From positions 1 to 64,000 of the forward strand of contig NZ_NEUF01000150.1 in NCBI RefSeq assembly GCF_002910915.1: a stretch of DNA of 64,000 nucleotides, read 5' to 3'. Position numbers and translations under genes: made by a program. Below are positions 33,351 to 41,935 of this stretch, one piece after another. Within the stretch, counting starts at the first letter, position 1. The number at the start of each line of letters is the position of its first letter. The notes under the pieces were generated by a model. The model saw only the letters and a list, made by a program, of their open reading frames with translations. It was not told the origin of the DNA and ran no database searches. Origin of the DNA: Streptomyces sp. SM10 (GTDB lineage Bacteria; Actinomycetota; Actinomycetes; Streptomycetales; Streptomycetaceae).

Positions 33351-34280
33351 TCATGCCGTGGCTGCGGCGGTCTCGGCGACGGCCCCGGGGAGCCAGTCGT
33401 CGACGTGGGAGAAGGCGAAGCCCAGCTCCTTCGCCCGGGTGTTGCTCATGGCGTAGTGGCGGTCGAAGGAGAACGGCGAAGCCGCTCCTCCCGCCGCGAC
33501 GGTCCGGTGGACGGGTGTGCGGCCGGTCTGCGCGGCGACGACCGCGGTCAGTTCACGCACGTCGAGCAGGCCGTCGGAGCAGGCGTTGACCGGACCGGTG
33601 AAGTCGGTGGCGGTGGTCGCCCACACCAGCAGGTCCGCCAGCTCCTCGTAGTGGATGAACACCGTCGGCAGCGTCTTCGCGTGCACGGTGATCTCTTCGC
33701 CCCGGCCGATGCGCTCGGTGTAGTGCGCCAGCCGGCCGGTGAACTCCTGCGCGCCGCCGCCGAGCACATGCGCGCTGCGCACGGAGGCGTATGTGAAGCT
33801 GCCGTCCCGGGTGAGGACGGCCTCCGCCTGGCGCTTGCCCTCGGCGTAGTGCGCCTCCAGGTACGCCTCGTCGTGCCAGGGCAGGTCCGTGGCCACCTGC
33901 CAGGTGCGGGGGTCCACGTTCTCCTCCGACACCGGCGTACCCGTCGGCACGGCCGGCAGTGCGGCGGTCCCGGGGTCGTAGACCTCGATCGTGGACGTCA
34001 TGACGTAGCGCCGGGTACGGCCGGCGAAGGCGCGAGCGGCGATCGCGGCCTGCACCGGGGTGTAGCAGACCTGGTCGACGACCGCGTCGAAGGTGCGGGA
34101 CCCGAGCGCGGCGACGAGCGCGGCCTCGTCGTCCCGGTCGGCGATGAGGTGTTCGACACCGGCGGGCGGCCGGGCGGAACCGCGATTGATGACCGTGACC
34201 TGATGACCGGCAGCCCGCAGGAGGTCGACCAGGAGCTTTCCGAAGTACCGGCTTCCGCCGATGACGCAGATCCTTTGCAT
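33351..34280 (-). CDS. NAD-dependent epimerase/dehydratase-family (extended SDR) protein
   Basis: This 309-residue protein opens with a Rossmann fold whose glycine motif is degenerate, ICVIGGSRYFGKLLVDLL, and then has VINRGSARPP. The central TSTIEVYDP replaces the usual Ser-Tyr-Lys layout; a Tyr-x3-Lys occurs at HYAEGKRQAEA. Such reductase-like proteins resemble plant isoflavone reductase or RNA-binding CSP41-type SDRs, so catalysis is uncertain. It is the first gene of a two-gene operon with the aldo/keto reductase, divergent from LysR, which probably controls it. Confidence 0.88.
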   Translation of the reverse strand: MQRICVIGGSRYFGKLLVDLLRAAGHQVTVINRGSARPPAGVEHLIADRDDEAALVAALGSRTFDAVVDQVCYTPVQAAIAARAFAGRTRRYVMTSTIEVYDPGTAALPAVPTGTPVSEENVDPRTWQVATDLPWHDEAYLEAHYAEGKRQAEAVLTRDGSFTYASVRSAHVLGGGAQEFTGRLAHYTERIGRGEEITVHAKTLPTVFIHYEELADLLVWATTATDFTGPVNACSDGLLDVRELTAVVAAQTGRTPVHRTVAAGGAASPFSFDRHYAMSNTRAKELGFAFSHVDDWLPGAVAETAAATA

Positions 34281-34306
34281 GCCCCCATCCTGGAGACCTA
34301 TCGTCA

Positions 34307-34322
34307 TCAGCAGAAGTGCTGA
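34307..34322. promoter_or_regulatory. Inverted repeat between epimerase and LysR genes
   Basis: TCAGCA at 34307-34312 and TGCTGA at 34317-34322 form a perfect 6-base inverted repeat with a 4-base spacer. It is in the 70-base region between the divergent starts, where LysR regulators usually bind. Binding is inferred. Confidence 0.5.
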
Positions 34323-34350
34323 CTTACTGGCGGCGGCGTAAGGAAAACTG

Positions 34351-35250
34351 TTGATCGATGTGCAGCGGCTCCGCGTCCTGCGGGCGGTGGCGGACCACGG
34401 CAGTTTCAGCAGGGCCGCCGGAGCTCTCCGCCTCACCCCTTCCGCCGTCTCCCAGCACGTGGCGGCGTTGGAGCGCAGCCTCGGTGCCCAGGTCGTGACG
34501 CGCAGCACGCGCGGGGTGACCCTCACCCAGGCCGGTCAGATCATGGTCGGGGCCGCCGAGTCCGTCGCGGCCGAGCTCGAACAGGCGAAGCAGCAGGTCG
34601 AGCTGCTCAGCACCGGCCGCGTACAGCTCACCGTCGCCACCTTCACCAGCGGCGGCAGGCACCTGCTGCCCGGCGCTCTCCCCCGGCTCACGGCGGCCCA
34701 TCCGAGCACGGTGCTCCACGTCAGGGAGGGCGAGCCCGAGGACACCTTGCCCCTCGTCCGCCAGGGCGCCGTGGACCTCGCCCTCGCCTACCACTTCGAC
34801 GGTCCGCTGCCCGCCAGGCCGGTGCCCGGCTCCGGCCTGCGGTGGACGCCCATCCTGGAGGACCCCCTGCACGTCGTCATGCCGGAGGGACATCGGCTCG
34901 CCGGCCGCCGGACGCTGGAGATCGCCGAGCTGGCAGCGGAGCCCTGGGTGCTCGGCTGCCTGAAGACCGAGGCGTACCTGCGCCGCTACGCCGAGCGCGC
35001 GGGCTTCGAACCGGAGGTGCGCGGGACCACCACCGACTACTTCTTCGCCCGCTCGCTCGTCGCCGCGGGCATAGGAATCTCCCTGATCCCTTCCATCGCA
35101 CTCGTCCCGTCTGTGCCGGGTCTGCACGCCGTCCCGATCGAGCCGCCTGCTCCGACCCGCCACATCGGCGTCGCTACGCTCGGGCGTCGCGACCACCCGC
35201 ACGTCACGACGTTGATCGAGGCGCTCCGCGAGCAGGCGGCGTCTCATTAG
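34351..35250 (+). CDS. LysR-family transcriptional regulator
   Basis: This 299-residue regulator has the N-terminal winged helix RLRVLRAVADHGSFSRAAGA and PSAVSQHVAALERSLGAQVV, followed by a periplasmic-binding-like effector domain. The effector domain shows LTVATFTSGGRHLLPGALP and GISLIPSIAL. TTG 34351 is used because AAGGA lies eight bases upstream and the HTH begins at residue 3. It is divergent from the epimerase/aldo-keto reductase operon, the typical LysR arrangement. The effector is unknown. Confidence 0.92.
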   Translation: MIDVQRLRVLRAVADHGSFSRAAGALRLTPSAVSQHVAALERSLGAQVVTRSTRGVTLTQAGQIMVGAAESVAAELEQAKQQVELLSTGRVQLTVATFTSGGRHLLPGALPRLTAAHPSTVLHVREGEPEDTLPLVRQGAVDLALAYHFDGPLPARPVPGSGLRWTPILEDPLHVVMPEGHRLAGRRTLEIAELAAEPWVLGCLKTEAYLRRYAERAGFEPEVRGTTTDYFFARSLVAAGIGISLIPSIALVPSVPGLHAVPIEPPAPTRHIGVATLGRRDHPHVTTLIEALREQAASH

Positions 35251-35274
35251 CCACCTTGGGGGGCGTGCGCCGGG

Positions 35275-35484
35275 TCAGCTCCCGGAGGCGTACGTCACGA
35301 AGGCTTCCCACGCAGTGGGGTTGAAGTGGAGGCGCGGTCCGGGGAGGTCCTTGGAGTCGCGGACGTGGATCGCGTCAGCCGCGGTGGCCACCTCAAGGCA
35401 GTCGGCCTCGCTGCTATTGCTGCTGTAGTTGCTCTTGAACCACTTCAGTCCGTGAACGCCCCCGGCGTGCAGCTCGCTGATCAT
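35275..35484 (-). CDS. DUF397 protein
   Basis: This 69-residue protein contains the DUF397 pattern: LKWFKSNYSSNSSEADCLEV, then AIHVRDSKD and the end WEAFVTYASG. Such proteins are almost always encoded beside XRE regulators of the WhiJ/BldB-associated type in Streptomyces, where they modulate development or antibiotic production. The start overlaps the XRE gene stop by four bases (ATGA). Confidence 0.92.
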   Translation of the reverse strand: MISELHAGGVHGLKWFKSNYSSNSSEADCLEVATAADAIHVRDSKDLPGPRLHFNPTAWEAFVTYASGS

Positions 35485-36359
35485 GTCTCTCCAAGAAGTT
35501 GCTCGATGAAGGCCAGCGACTCCCGAGGGGTGAGAGCCTGGGCCCGGATCATGCCATACCGCAGCTCAAGGATTCGAAGCTGTTTCGGATCGGACACCGC
35601 TCTTCCGTTGAACGCCCCCTCCGAGCGTCCCAGAGCCGTTCCGTCCTTGAACTTCAGCACCTGGGTCTCTCCCTGCATTCCGGCGTGCTCCTCGCAGGCA
35701 ATCGGCATGACCTGGATGGAAACCTGTCGCAATCGGCTGAGCGACAGCAGGTGTTCGAGCTGGCGACGCAGAACCATTGTGCCCCCGAGCGGGCGCCTGA
35801 GCGTTGCTTCCTCCTGCACGAAACTGAGCGCAGGGGATGGGCTTCGTTCGAAGATCGTCTGCCTGGCCACCCGTGCGCAGACGGCCTGCTCGATGGCATC
35901 CGGTTCGTACGCGGGCAGTCGCATTTCGAAGAGCGCACGCGCGTACTCGGCGGTCTGAAGCAGTCCGTGCAAGTGGTGGTCTCCGTAGGCCAGGAGTTCG
36001 ACAGCCTGGGCCTCCAGCTTTGCCAGCTCCCGCACCTTCTTCGGGTACCGGACCTCCGCCAACTCCCGTTTCAGCAGCGCGATCTTGCCGCCCGCCCCGA
36101 GGACCTCGTCCGCCCTGTCCAGGAACTCCGGCCGGGGGATGCGACGACCGCCTTCCACCTTGTAGACCAGGTCCTCCCCGTACCCGATGGCGGCTCCGAA
36201 CTCACCGGCCCGCATGCCTGCCGCCTCCCGCCAGGCCTTGATCTGCCGCCCCACCGTGGCGGCCATGGCGACGCCCGACTCGTCGTCCGGATCGACCTCC
36301 CAGCCGGGCTCGTCCGCACCGTCGTGCCCGCGCACCGTGCCGGCCTCGTCCACGCTCAT
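35481..36359 (-). CDS. XRE-family regulator with DUF5753 domain (WhiJ-like)
   Basis: This 292-residue protein has an N-terminal Cro/CI-type helix-turn-helix (VGRQIKAWREAAGMRAGEFG and GYGEDLVYKVEGGRRIPRPE). A DUF5753 effector domain follows, with QTAEYARALFEM, RVARQTIFE, FVQEEATLRRPLGG and VQVMPIACEEHAGM-like strands. This is the standard partner of DUF397 proteins and of a nearby ATPase-like protein, forming a triad found in many copies per Streptomyces genome. An acidic N-terminal tail of about 30 residues precedes the HTH. Confidence 0.93.
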   Translation of the reverse strand: MSVDEAGTVRGHDGADEPGWEVDPDDESGVAMAATVGRQIKAWREAAGMRAGEFGAAIGYGEDLVYKVEGGRRIPRPEFLDRADEVLGAGGKIALLKRELAEVRYPKKVRELAKLEAQAVELLAYGDHHLHGLLQTAEYARALFEMRLPAYEPDAIEQAVCARVARQTIFERSPSPALSFVQEEATLRRPLGGTMVLRRQLEHLLSLSRLRQVSIQVMPIACEEHAGMQGETQVLKFKDGTALGRSEGAFNGRAVSDPKQLRILELRYGMIRAQALTPRESLAFIEQLLGET

Positions 36360-36523
36360 CCGTGCCCCACTTCCGACGCGCCTGCCGTTCCTGCATCAAC
36401 CTCTGTCGTCCCCGGCGGGGCACCCCGGACAGCCGGGACAGCGCTGGACAAGGACTGGACAATCACCGTACGTAACCGGCTTGTCCCTCTTCACGGTAAG
36501 CAAAAAGGGCCACGCTGAGTGAC

Positions 36524-36961
36524 GTGACCCAAGAAATCACCCGAACCGAACATTCCGCTCCCACACGGCAGTTCACCGTGCTGCTCTCTCCCACCCGCCG
36601 GGGCGCCCGGCTCGCCCGCCTGCTCGCGACGGCGCACCTGGGGGACTGGGGGCTGCCCGCCGAGCCGGCCGCGCACATCGTGGCGGAGCTGGCCGCGAAT
36701 GCCGTCGTGCACGGCCGTGTACCGGGGCGCGACTTCCGGCTGGGCCTCGCAATCCATCAGGAGGCGCTTCTCCGCATCGAGGTCACCGACACCCGGGCCG
36801 AACGGCTTCCCCCTGTGCCCGGAGCGGTCGACCTGCCCGCCGGTGACGCGGAGTCGGGGCGAGGTCTCCTGATCGTCGGGGCGCTCGCGGACCGCTGGGG
36901 TGTCGAGGTCGGACCCGCCCCGCGCAAGACGGACTGGGCCGAACTCGATCTTGCACCGTGA
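36524..36961 (+). CDS. HATPase_c domain protein (anti-sigma/regulatory kinase-like)
   Basis: This 145-residue protein has a GHKL ATPase fold related to SpoIIAB/RsbW: the N box HIVAELAANAVVHGRVPGRD and the G2-like ESGRGLLIVGALADRWGV are visible. Such stand-alone domains bind ATP and may act as anti-sigma factors. GTG 36524 is the start. It is divergent from the XRE gene, completing the XRE/DUF397/ATPase triad. No sigma factor gene is adjacent, so the target is unknown. Confidence 0.9.
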   Translation: MTQEITRTEHSAPTRQFTVLLSPTRRGARLARLLATAHLGDWGLPAEPAAHIVAELAANAVVHGRVPGRDFRLGLAIHQEALLRIEVTDTRAERLPPVPGAVDLPAGDAESGRGLLIVGALADRWGVEVGPAPRKTDWAELDLAP

Positions 36962-37243
36962 TCGCCGGTACCGGGTCGCGGGTATCCACGACCCGGTGAG
37001 CCGCGACGCGGTGGCCCACGTCGCTCAATGCTGTGAAAGAACTCGGGAAGAAACCCTTCCCCACCCAATCCTCCCTCCATGCGCGGACCGTCACTCGCCC
37101 GGGTGACATAACGCAACTGGGCTGGATTTTGCAGGTGTTGTCGGGCATATGCTCGCCACGACCACCGCAGACATGCGACGGCCCCCGACGGGACTGGCAT
37201 CCCGATCGAGGGCCTGACCACCGAGGAAGAAGAGCGCTTCCTG

Positions 37244-38192
37244 ATGGGTACCCAGCAGATTACCGCGCCCCCGTGCGCCCAGCCCGCTGGTTCCGGCGTG
37301 ATCCACGTCAACGTCCGGCACACCGCAGGCTTCACCGTCATCGGCAACCACCTGGCCCAGCACCGGGGTCTCTCCCTCGTCGCGGTCGGCCTGGCCGTGC
37401 ACATCCAGTCGCTGCCCGCCGGGGCGAAGATCGGCATCAAGCGCCTCGCCGAACGCTTCCCGGAGAGCGAGACCCGTATCGCGTCCGCCCTGCGGGAGTT
37501 GGAGGCGTCCGGTTACCTGCACCGGAGCCGCGTACGCCTCGCCGGCGGCCGGATCGTCACGCGCACGGTGTCGTACAACCAGCCGGGCGTGGACGCCGCC
37601 ACTGCTACCCCACCGCCACCTCGGCCCGCGCGCGCCACGGCCAGGCCCCCATCGCCCCGCACCGCTGCCTCCGTCAAGGGAATGCCCGCCGCCACTGTCA
37701 CCGCCACCTCCGCAACCGACGCCCGTCCCGCAGCCCACCGCAGTCCTCGTACCGGCGCCCACAGCCCGTACGGCACCACCTCCGCCCTTGCCGCAGCCCC
37801 AGGCGCTCACCCCCGAACTCCAGCGCGCCGCCGCCGCGATCCTCGCCGACCTGCGCCGCCACGCACCCCAACTCAGCCTGTCCGAGGCGGACATCAGCAC
37901 CCTCACGCCCGGCGTCGCTGCCTGGCTCGAACGCGATACGCATCCGGACGCCCTCCGACACGCTCTCACCACTGACCTGCCCGTACCGCTGAGACACCCC
38001 GCCAAGCTCCTGCGGCACCGGATCACCGCGCTCCTGCCGCCCCCGCTGCCCGGCGCGCGCGAACTGGAGGCCGTACGCCCACGCACGATCGTCATCCCGC
38101 TGCAGAACTGCGACCGCTGCGACCGGGCCTTCCGCTCACGTCACTCCGGCCACTGCCGTGACTGCCGCACCGACCTGCCCACAGTCGCCTGA
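37244..38192 (+). pseudogene. Helix-turn-helix protein gene, split by a frameshift
   Basis: The first frame from ATG 37244 encodes an actinomycete helix-turn-helix protein N-terminus: GFTVIGNHLAQHRGLSLVAV, IKRLAERFPESETRIASALR and RIVTRTVSYNQPG. After about 37600 this frame degrades into Arg/Pro-rich sequence. The sense resumes in another frame with LPQPQALTPELQ and ALTTDLPVPLRHPAKLL, ending in a cysteine-rich tail (CDRCDRAFRS, CRDC) and a stop at 38192. I judge it a single gene of about 315 codons with a frameshift in the Pro-rich linker. A sequencing error or programmed shift cannot be excluded. Confidence 0.7.
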
Positions 38193-38208
38193 TCCCGAAC
38201 GGAAACCC

Positions 38209-39168
38209 ATGGTCAGCGCACCGCACGAAGCGATGCACCGCATCTTCCAGGAACACCCGGACCTCTTCTCCCGGCTCTCCGAGGTCCTCGGGGTCGACCT
38301 GCCACCCCTCGCGTCCGCGGAGTCCGTGACCGTCGATCTCACCGAGACCGAGCCACTGGAACGGCGCGTCGACACCCTCCTGCGCATCGAGACGCAGAAC
38401 GACGGCCCCTTCCTTCTCGTCGTCGAAGCACAGGGGAAGAAGGACCCCGGCAAGACAACCAGCTGGCCGTACTACGTCACGTACCTCAACAACAAGTACC
38501 GGCTCCCCGTCCTGCTCCTGGTGATCTGCCAGGACCACGCGACCGCCGCATGGGCCGCCCGGCCCATCACCATCGGCTTACCCCGGTGGCCGACCGTGAC
38601 CACCCGCCCCCTGGTGGCAGGGCCTCACAACATGCCCGCCATCACGAACGTGGCCGAGGCCCGGAAGGACCTCGCGCTCGCCACGCTCGCGGCGATCACA
38701 CACGCTGACAATCCGGACGTCGATGCGATACTGAAGACGATGTCACTCGCACTGCGCGAGACACCGGAAGCACTTGCCGAACCCCTCGTCGAACTCATCG
38801 CACAAGGCCTGGGCAACCGCCCTGCCGCCCAACAGTGGAGGAACCTGGTGGCCGTGGATCTCTCCTTCTACACCTCGCCGCTCTCCGAAGAGATCCGGGA
38901 CGAGGGCCGCGTCGAGGGCCGCGTCGAAGGCCGCGTCGAGGGCCGCGTCGAAGGTCGCGTCGAGGGCCGGGCCGAGGGTCTCGCGCAGGGGCACGCCGAG
39001 GCCGTCCTGGTCATCTTGGGTGCACGCGGCATCGATATCACCCAGGCCACCCGCGAGAAGGTCACCACCTGCGGTGACCCGGAAGTACTCCGCCGATGGC
39101 TGATGCGCGCAGCGTTCGTCACCACCTCCGACGAAATCTTTGACGAGGAGACGCCCGCCGACCGGTAG
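38209..39168 (+). CDS. Rpn-family (PD-(D/E)XK) nuclease/transposase-like protein
   Basis: This 319-residue protein belongs to the recombination-promoting nuclease-like group. The nuclease core shows RIETQNDGPFLLVVEAQGKK, with the acidic and E-x-Q catalytic residues, and then TSWPYYVTYLNNKYRLPVLL. A helical middle follows, then the charged repeat EGRVEGRVEGR (about residues 232-256) and a conserved C-terminal piece (ILGARGIDITQATREKVTTC). Related Rpn proteins cut DNA and stimulate recA-independent recombination; some are phage-defence linked. ATG 38209 has a weak ribosome binding site. A partial copy of its 3' end follows at once. Confidence 0.82.
   Translation: MVSAPHEAMHRIFQEHPDLFSRLSEVLGVDLPPLASAESVTVDLTETEPLERRVDTLLRIETQNDGPFLLVVEAQGKKDPGKTTSWPYYVTYLNNKYRLPVLLLVICQDHATAAWAARPITIGLPRWPTVTTRPLVAGPHNMPAITNVAEARKDLALATLAAITHADNPDVDAILKTMSLALRETPEALAEPLVELIAQGLGNRPAAQQWRNLVAVDLSFYTSPLSEEIRDEGRVEGRVEGRVEGRVEGRVEGRAEGLAQGHAEAVLVILGARGIDITQATREKVTTCGDPEVLRRWLMRAAFVTTSDEIFDEETPADR
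38905..38976 (+). repeat. In-frame 12-base tandem repeats (GRVE units) in the Rpn-like gene
   Basis: GGCCGCGTCGAG or a near match is repeated six times from 38905 to 38976, encoding GRVE units of a charged linker. The equal period and minor codon drift indicate slippage expansion. The neighbouring duplicate gene has its own GRAQGRLE repeat. Confidence 0.9.
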
Positions 39169-39231
39169 GGCTGTTGCGGTGCGCTTGCACTCCCGCAACG
39201 GCTTCGCCCGCACGACAAGTGGAGGAATCCG

Positions 39232-39522
39232 GTGGCCGATCTCTCCTTCTACGTCTCGCCCCTCTCCGAGGAGATCCGGGAAGAAGGCCGCGCCCAAGGT
39301 CGTCTCGAAGGCCGCGCCCAAGGCCGTCTCGAAGGCCGCGCCGAGAGCATCCTGATCATCCTCGGCGCACGTGGAATCGATGTCACCCACGCCACCCGCG
39401 AGAAGATCATCACCTGCGGAGACCCCGAGCTTCGACGCCAGTGGTTGGTGCGTGCCGTCCATGCCACCACCGCCGAAGAGATCTTCGCCGGAAACTCCGA
39501 GGAGGAGACTGCTGCCGGTTGA
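39232..39522 (+). CDS. Partial duplicate of the Rpn-like gene (C-terminal part only)
   Basis: This 96-residue frame matches the C-terminal third of the preceding protein: DLSFYVSPLSEEIREEGRAQ, then the charged repeat, ILGARGIDVTHATREKIITC and WLVRA. The nuclease core is missing. GTG 39232 has GGAGG at ideal spacing. The same bases in the parent encode internal codons (QWRNLVA), so an internal coding segment has become a ribosome binding site and start codon. Homology-like sequence continues upstream to about 39190 without a start. It could be expressed as a small protein or be a remnant. Confidence 0.6.
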   Translation: MADLSFYVSPLSEEIREEGRAQGRLEGRAQGRLEGRAESILIILGARGIDVTHATREKIITCGDPELRRQWLVRAVHATTAEEIFAGNSEEETAAG

Positions 39523-39594
39523 GCGGTCATTGCCGCCCTCATCCGCGACGCCCACGACCCCACCCTCGACCACATCGCTGATGCCCTGGTCAGG

Positions 39595-40668
39595 TCAGGA
39601 CATGTCGCCGGGCACGACGGTCCGGACAGCTCTCCTGCGTGAAGGGGCGGGGTGGTGCTGTTCCCGCCAGGCCCGGGGTGAGACTCCGTAGGCCTGCTTG
39701 AACACCTTGCTGAAGTGGGTCGCGTCCACGAAGCCCCAGCTCCGGCCGATCCCCGCGATGGTGCGTACCCGGCCCCTCGGGCCGGCCAACTCCCGCCTGC
39801 ACTCGTCCAGACGGTGTGTGCGGATCCAGTCTCCCAGGCTGATGCCGGACCGCGACAGCACGGTGTAGAGGTGGCGGACCGAGATGCCGTGTGCGGCGGC
39901 TATCCGCGCGGCCGACAGAGCAGGATCAGCCAGGTGGACCCGGATGTACTGGGTGATCCGCAGACTGATCGGCACCTCCGTCGGCCCCGCCCGGCCGGGG
40001 CCGGCATTACCGAGCTGGGAGGTCACGACGGCACGCAGGAGTTCCACGCTGGGTTCCATGATCGCTTCGGCGTACGTCCCGTCGCGTAACTCCTCGCTCG
40101 CTGCCAGCCGGGTGAAGTAGCTGAAGGCGAGGCGGGCCGTGGGATTTCCGGGGCCCAGCGTGGTGGCGGACGCATTACGCAGTACCCGCTCCGGCATCGC
40201 GAGCGCCTCCCGCGGGATACGCAGGGAGAGATAGTCGACACCCTTGCCGAAGTGCAGCGTGTACGGGGCGGTCGATTCGAAGATCACGAGACTTCCCGGC
40301 CCGACCACGGTCTGGCGACCGTGTTGTCCGACGACGTTGGTCCCCGTCATCTGAAGACCGAGAAACACCGCCGGCTCCTCGTCCTCCCGGGCCAGCCGCT
40401 CCGAACGGCGCAAGGTCACCGGAGTCGCCCGCGCTGTGCAGACCTTGAGGGTCCCCAGGGCGCCGACTCTCATGTGCGCCCCGATCTCCTCGGGGGAGTG
40501 GTGATCGATGTCGACCCGGGAGAAGGACTGCCACAGGGCGTGCCGGATCGTGTCCTCCCGCTCCCGCGGTGGTACTGCTGACGTGTCGAGTGCCGCGTAC
40601 CCCGGACCGGCCCCCTGGTGTGCCCGCTCCGGCGCTGACGTGACGGCGCGGCGATCCGTTACCCCCAC
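39595..40668 (-). CDS. AraC-family transcriptional regulator
   Basis: This regulator of about 357 residues has an AraC_binding_2 cupin-like N-terminal domain (FSRVDIDHHSPEEIGAHMRV through DYLSLRIPREAL) and a C-terminal AraC double helix-turn-helix. The helix-turn-helix parts read LSAARIAAAHGISVRHLYTV and RTIAGIGRSWGFVDATHFSK, followed by YGVSPRAWR. This class resembles NphR/AlkS-like activators of catabolic genes in actinomycetes. GTG 40668 is preceded by GGGGAGGGG. No obvious target operon lies beside it; the upstream lipoprotein gene is divergent. Confidence 0.9.
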   Translation of the reverse strand: MGVTDRRAVTSAPERAHQGAGPGYAALDTSAVPPREREDTIRHALWQSFSRVDIDHHSPEEIGAHMRVGALGTLKVCTARATPVTLRRSERLAREDEEPAVFLGLQMTGTNVVGQHGRQTVVGPGSLVIFESTAPYTLHFGKGVDYLSLRIPREALAMPERVLRNASATTLGPGNPTARLAFSYFTRLAASEELRDGTYAEAIMEPSVELLRAVVTSQLGNAGPGRAGPTEVPISLRITQYIRVHLADPALSAARIAAAHGISVRHLYTVLSRSGISLGDWIRTHRLDECRRELAGPRGRVRTIAGIGRSWGFVDATHFSKVFKQAYGVSPRAWREQHHPAPSRRRAVRTVVPGDMS

Positions 40669-40896
40669 AAGCTGCCCCTCCCCCGTGTGTGGTTCCTGCT
40701 CCCTCGCAGAGATTCTGTGGCCGGTCCTTCCGGCCGCGCAAGGGACGGGGCGGCGGCCGGTGACCTGACCGCACAACTGACAAAGATCCGCGCACGCACG
40801 GCAAAGAACCGGTCTCCATCACCCTCTAATCTCCTGCATTGACGGAGCCGACTTCCTGGAAGGCGGCCGACTCTTCGGAGCGAAGGGCCTGGAGCC

Positions 40897-41850
40897 ATGC
40901 GTTCACCTCAGGGGGCGGGGATGTTTCGAATGTCGAGGAGGGTGTCCTTCCTGTTTTTGGTCGCTTTCATCGCTTGCCTGACAGCCGGCTGCGGAACCGA
41001 AGATGAAGGGCCGACGGAAACGGCCCGGCCGCAGAAGGAAAAGGTGGCCTCCGTGCCTGGCGCCCGGATCAAGGACCTGACCCCCGCGGAGGAAGTCGAG
41101 ATCGACCGTGCGGAGGACGTCCTCGTCCGGCGGTGCATGCAGAACCAAGGCTTCCGCTACTGGCCGGGCCCCGTGGCGGGCGTCGCCGAGCGCAGGGCCG
41201 GCGGGTATGTCGTGGACGACGTCGACTGGGCACGCCGGTACGGCTATGGGCGGCCCTTCGACATCGCAGCCGAGGAGGCGCGCCGCAGCCACCCCAACAT
41301 CACCTACGCCAATGCCCTCTCTGAGCAGGAGCGCATCCGCTACTCACATGCGCTCGACGGGGACTTCGATGACACTCTCACCGTCGAACTGCCGTCCGGC
41401 GGCACGGTCAGCACCCCCCGAACGGGCTGTTACGCCGAAGCGAGGGGGCGGCTCTACGGCGACTACCCGACCTGGTTCCGTGTCAACCGGACCGTGACCT
41501 CGCTGACGCCCCTGTACGTTCCGCAGATCCTTCAGGATGAGCGACTCACCGCAGCGGTGACGGTGTGGGCGCGCTGCATGAAGGAGTCGGGAAAGCCGTT
41601 CGAAAGCCCCGACGCGATACGTGAGCAGCGGGACGGCCTGATCAAGGGAATGAGTGAGTCACGAGCTCAGGCGGCCGAAGTCGCATTGGCTGTGGCCGAG
41701 GCCGAGTGCGCCCAGGAGGCATCTCTCGGAAAGACTGCGCACTCACTCGAGAAGGAATATCGAGAAAGAGTCCTGCGCCGCTACGCCGAAGAATTCACCA
41801 CGTACCAGCAGATGAGAAAGTCCGCCCTGTCCCGGGCCATGAAGCTCTGA
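40897..41850 (+). CDS. Secreted lipoprotein of unknown function
   Basis: This 317-residue protein begins with a lipoprotein signal (SFLFLVAFIACLTAGCG) with the anchored Cys near residue 32. The mature part has scattered cysteines (RRCMQNQGFRYW, GCYAEARGR, WARCMKESGKPF, AECAQEASLG) that could form two disulfides. It is rich in charged helices towards the end. Similar lipoproteins are frequent in Streptomyces genomes with no assigned role. ATG 40897 has GGAG close by; ATG 40921 is an alternative start. Confidence 0.75.
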   Translation: MRSPQGAGMFRMSRRVSFLFLVAFIACLTAGCGTEDEGPTETARPQKEKVASVPGARIKDLTPAEEVEIDRAEDVLVRRCMQNQGFRYWPGPVAGVAERRAGGYVVDDVDWARRYGYGRPFDIAAEEARRSHPNITYANALSEQERIRYSHALDGDFDDTLTVELPSGGTVSTPRTGCYAEARGRLYGDYPTWFRVNRTVTSLTPLYVPQILQDERLTAAVTVWARCMKESGKPFESPDAIREQRDGLIKGMSESRAQAAEVALAVAEAECAQEASLGKTAHSLEKEYRERVLRRYAEEFTTYQQMRKSALSRAMKL

Positions 41851-41935
41851 AGCCGGGCACGTGCCCCACCGCAGACGTCCGTGGCGTATCGGCCACGGAG
41901 CCTTCCCATCGAACGACGATCAAGGAGTCCTGTCC

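Noticed and set aside
36962..37243. tRNA or small RNA between the ATPase-like and HTH genes
   Set aside because: No cloverleaf or strong hairpin could be drawn from the sequence; it is left as an ordinary intergenic region.
38905..38976. Regular 12-base repeats considered as CRISPR or minisatellite
   Set aside because: They are contiguous, without spacers, in frame, and encode a charged GRVE linker of the Rpn-like protein.
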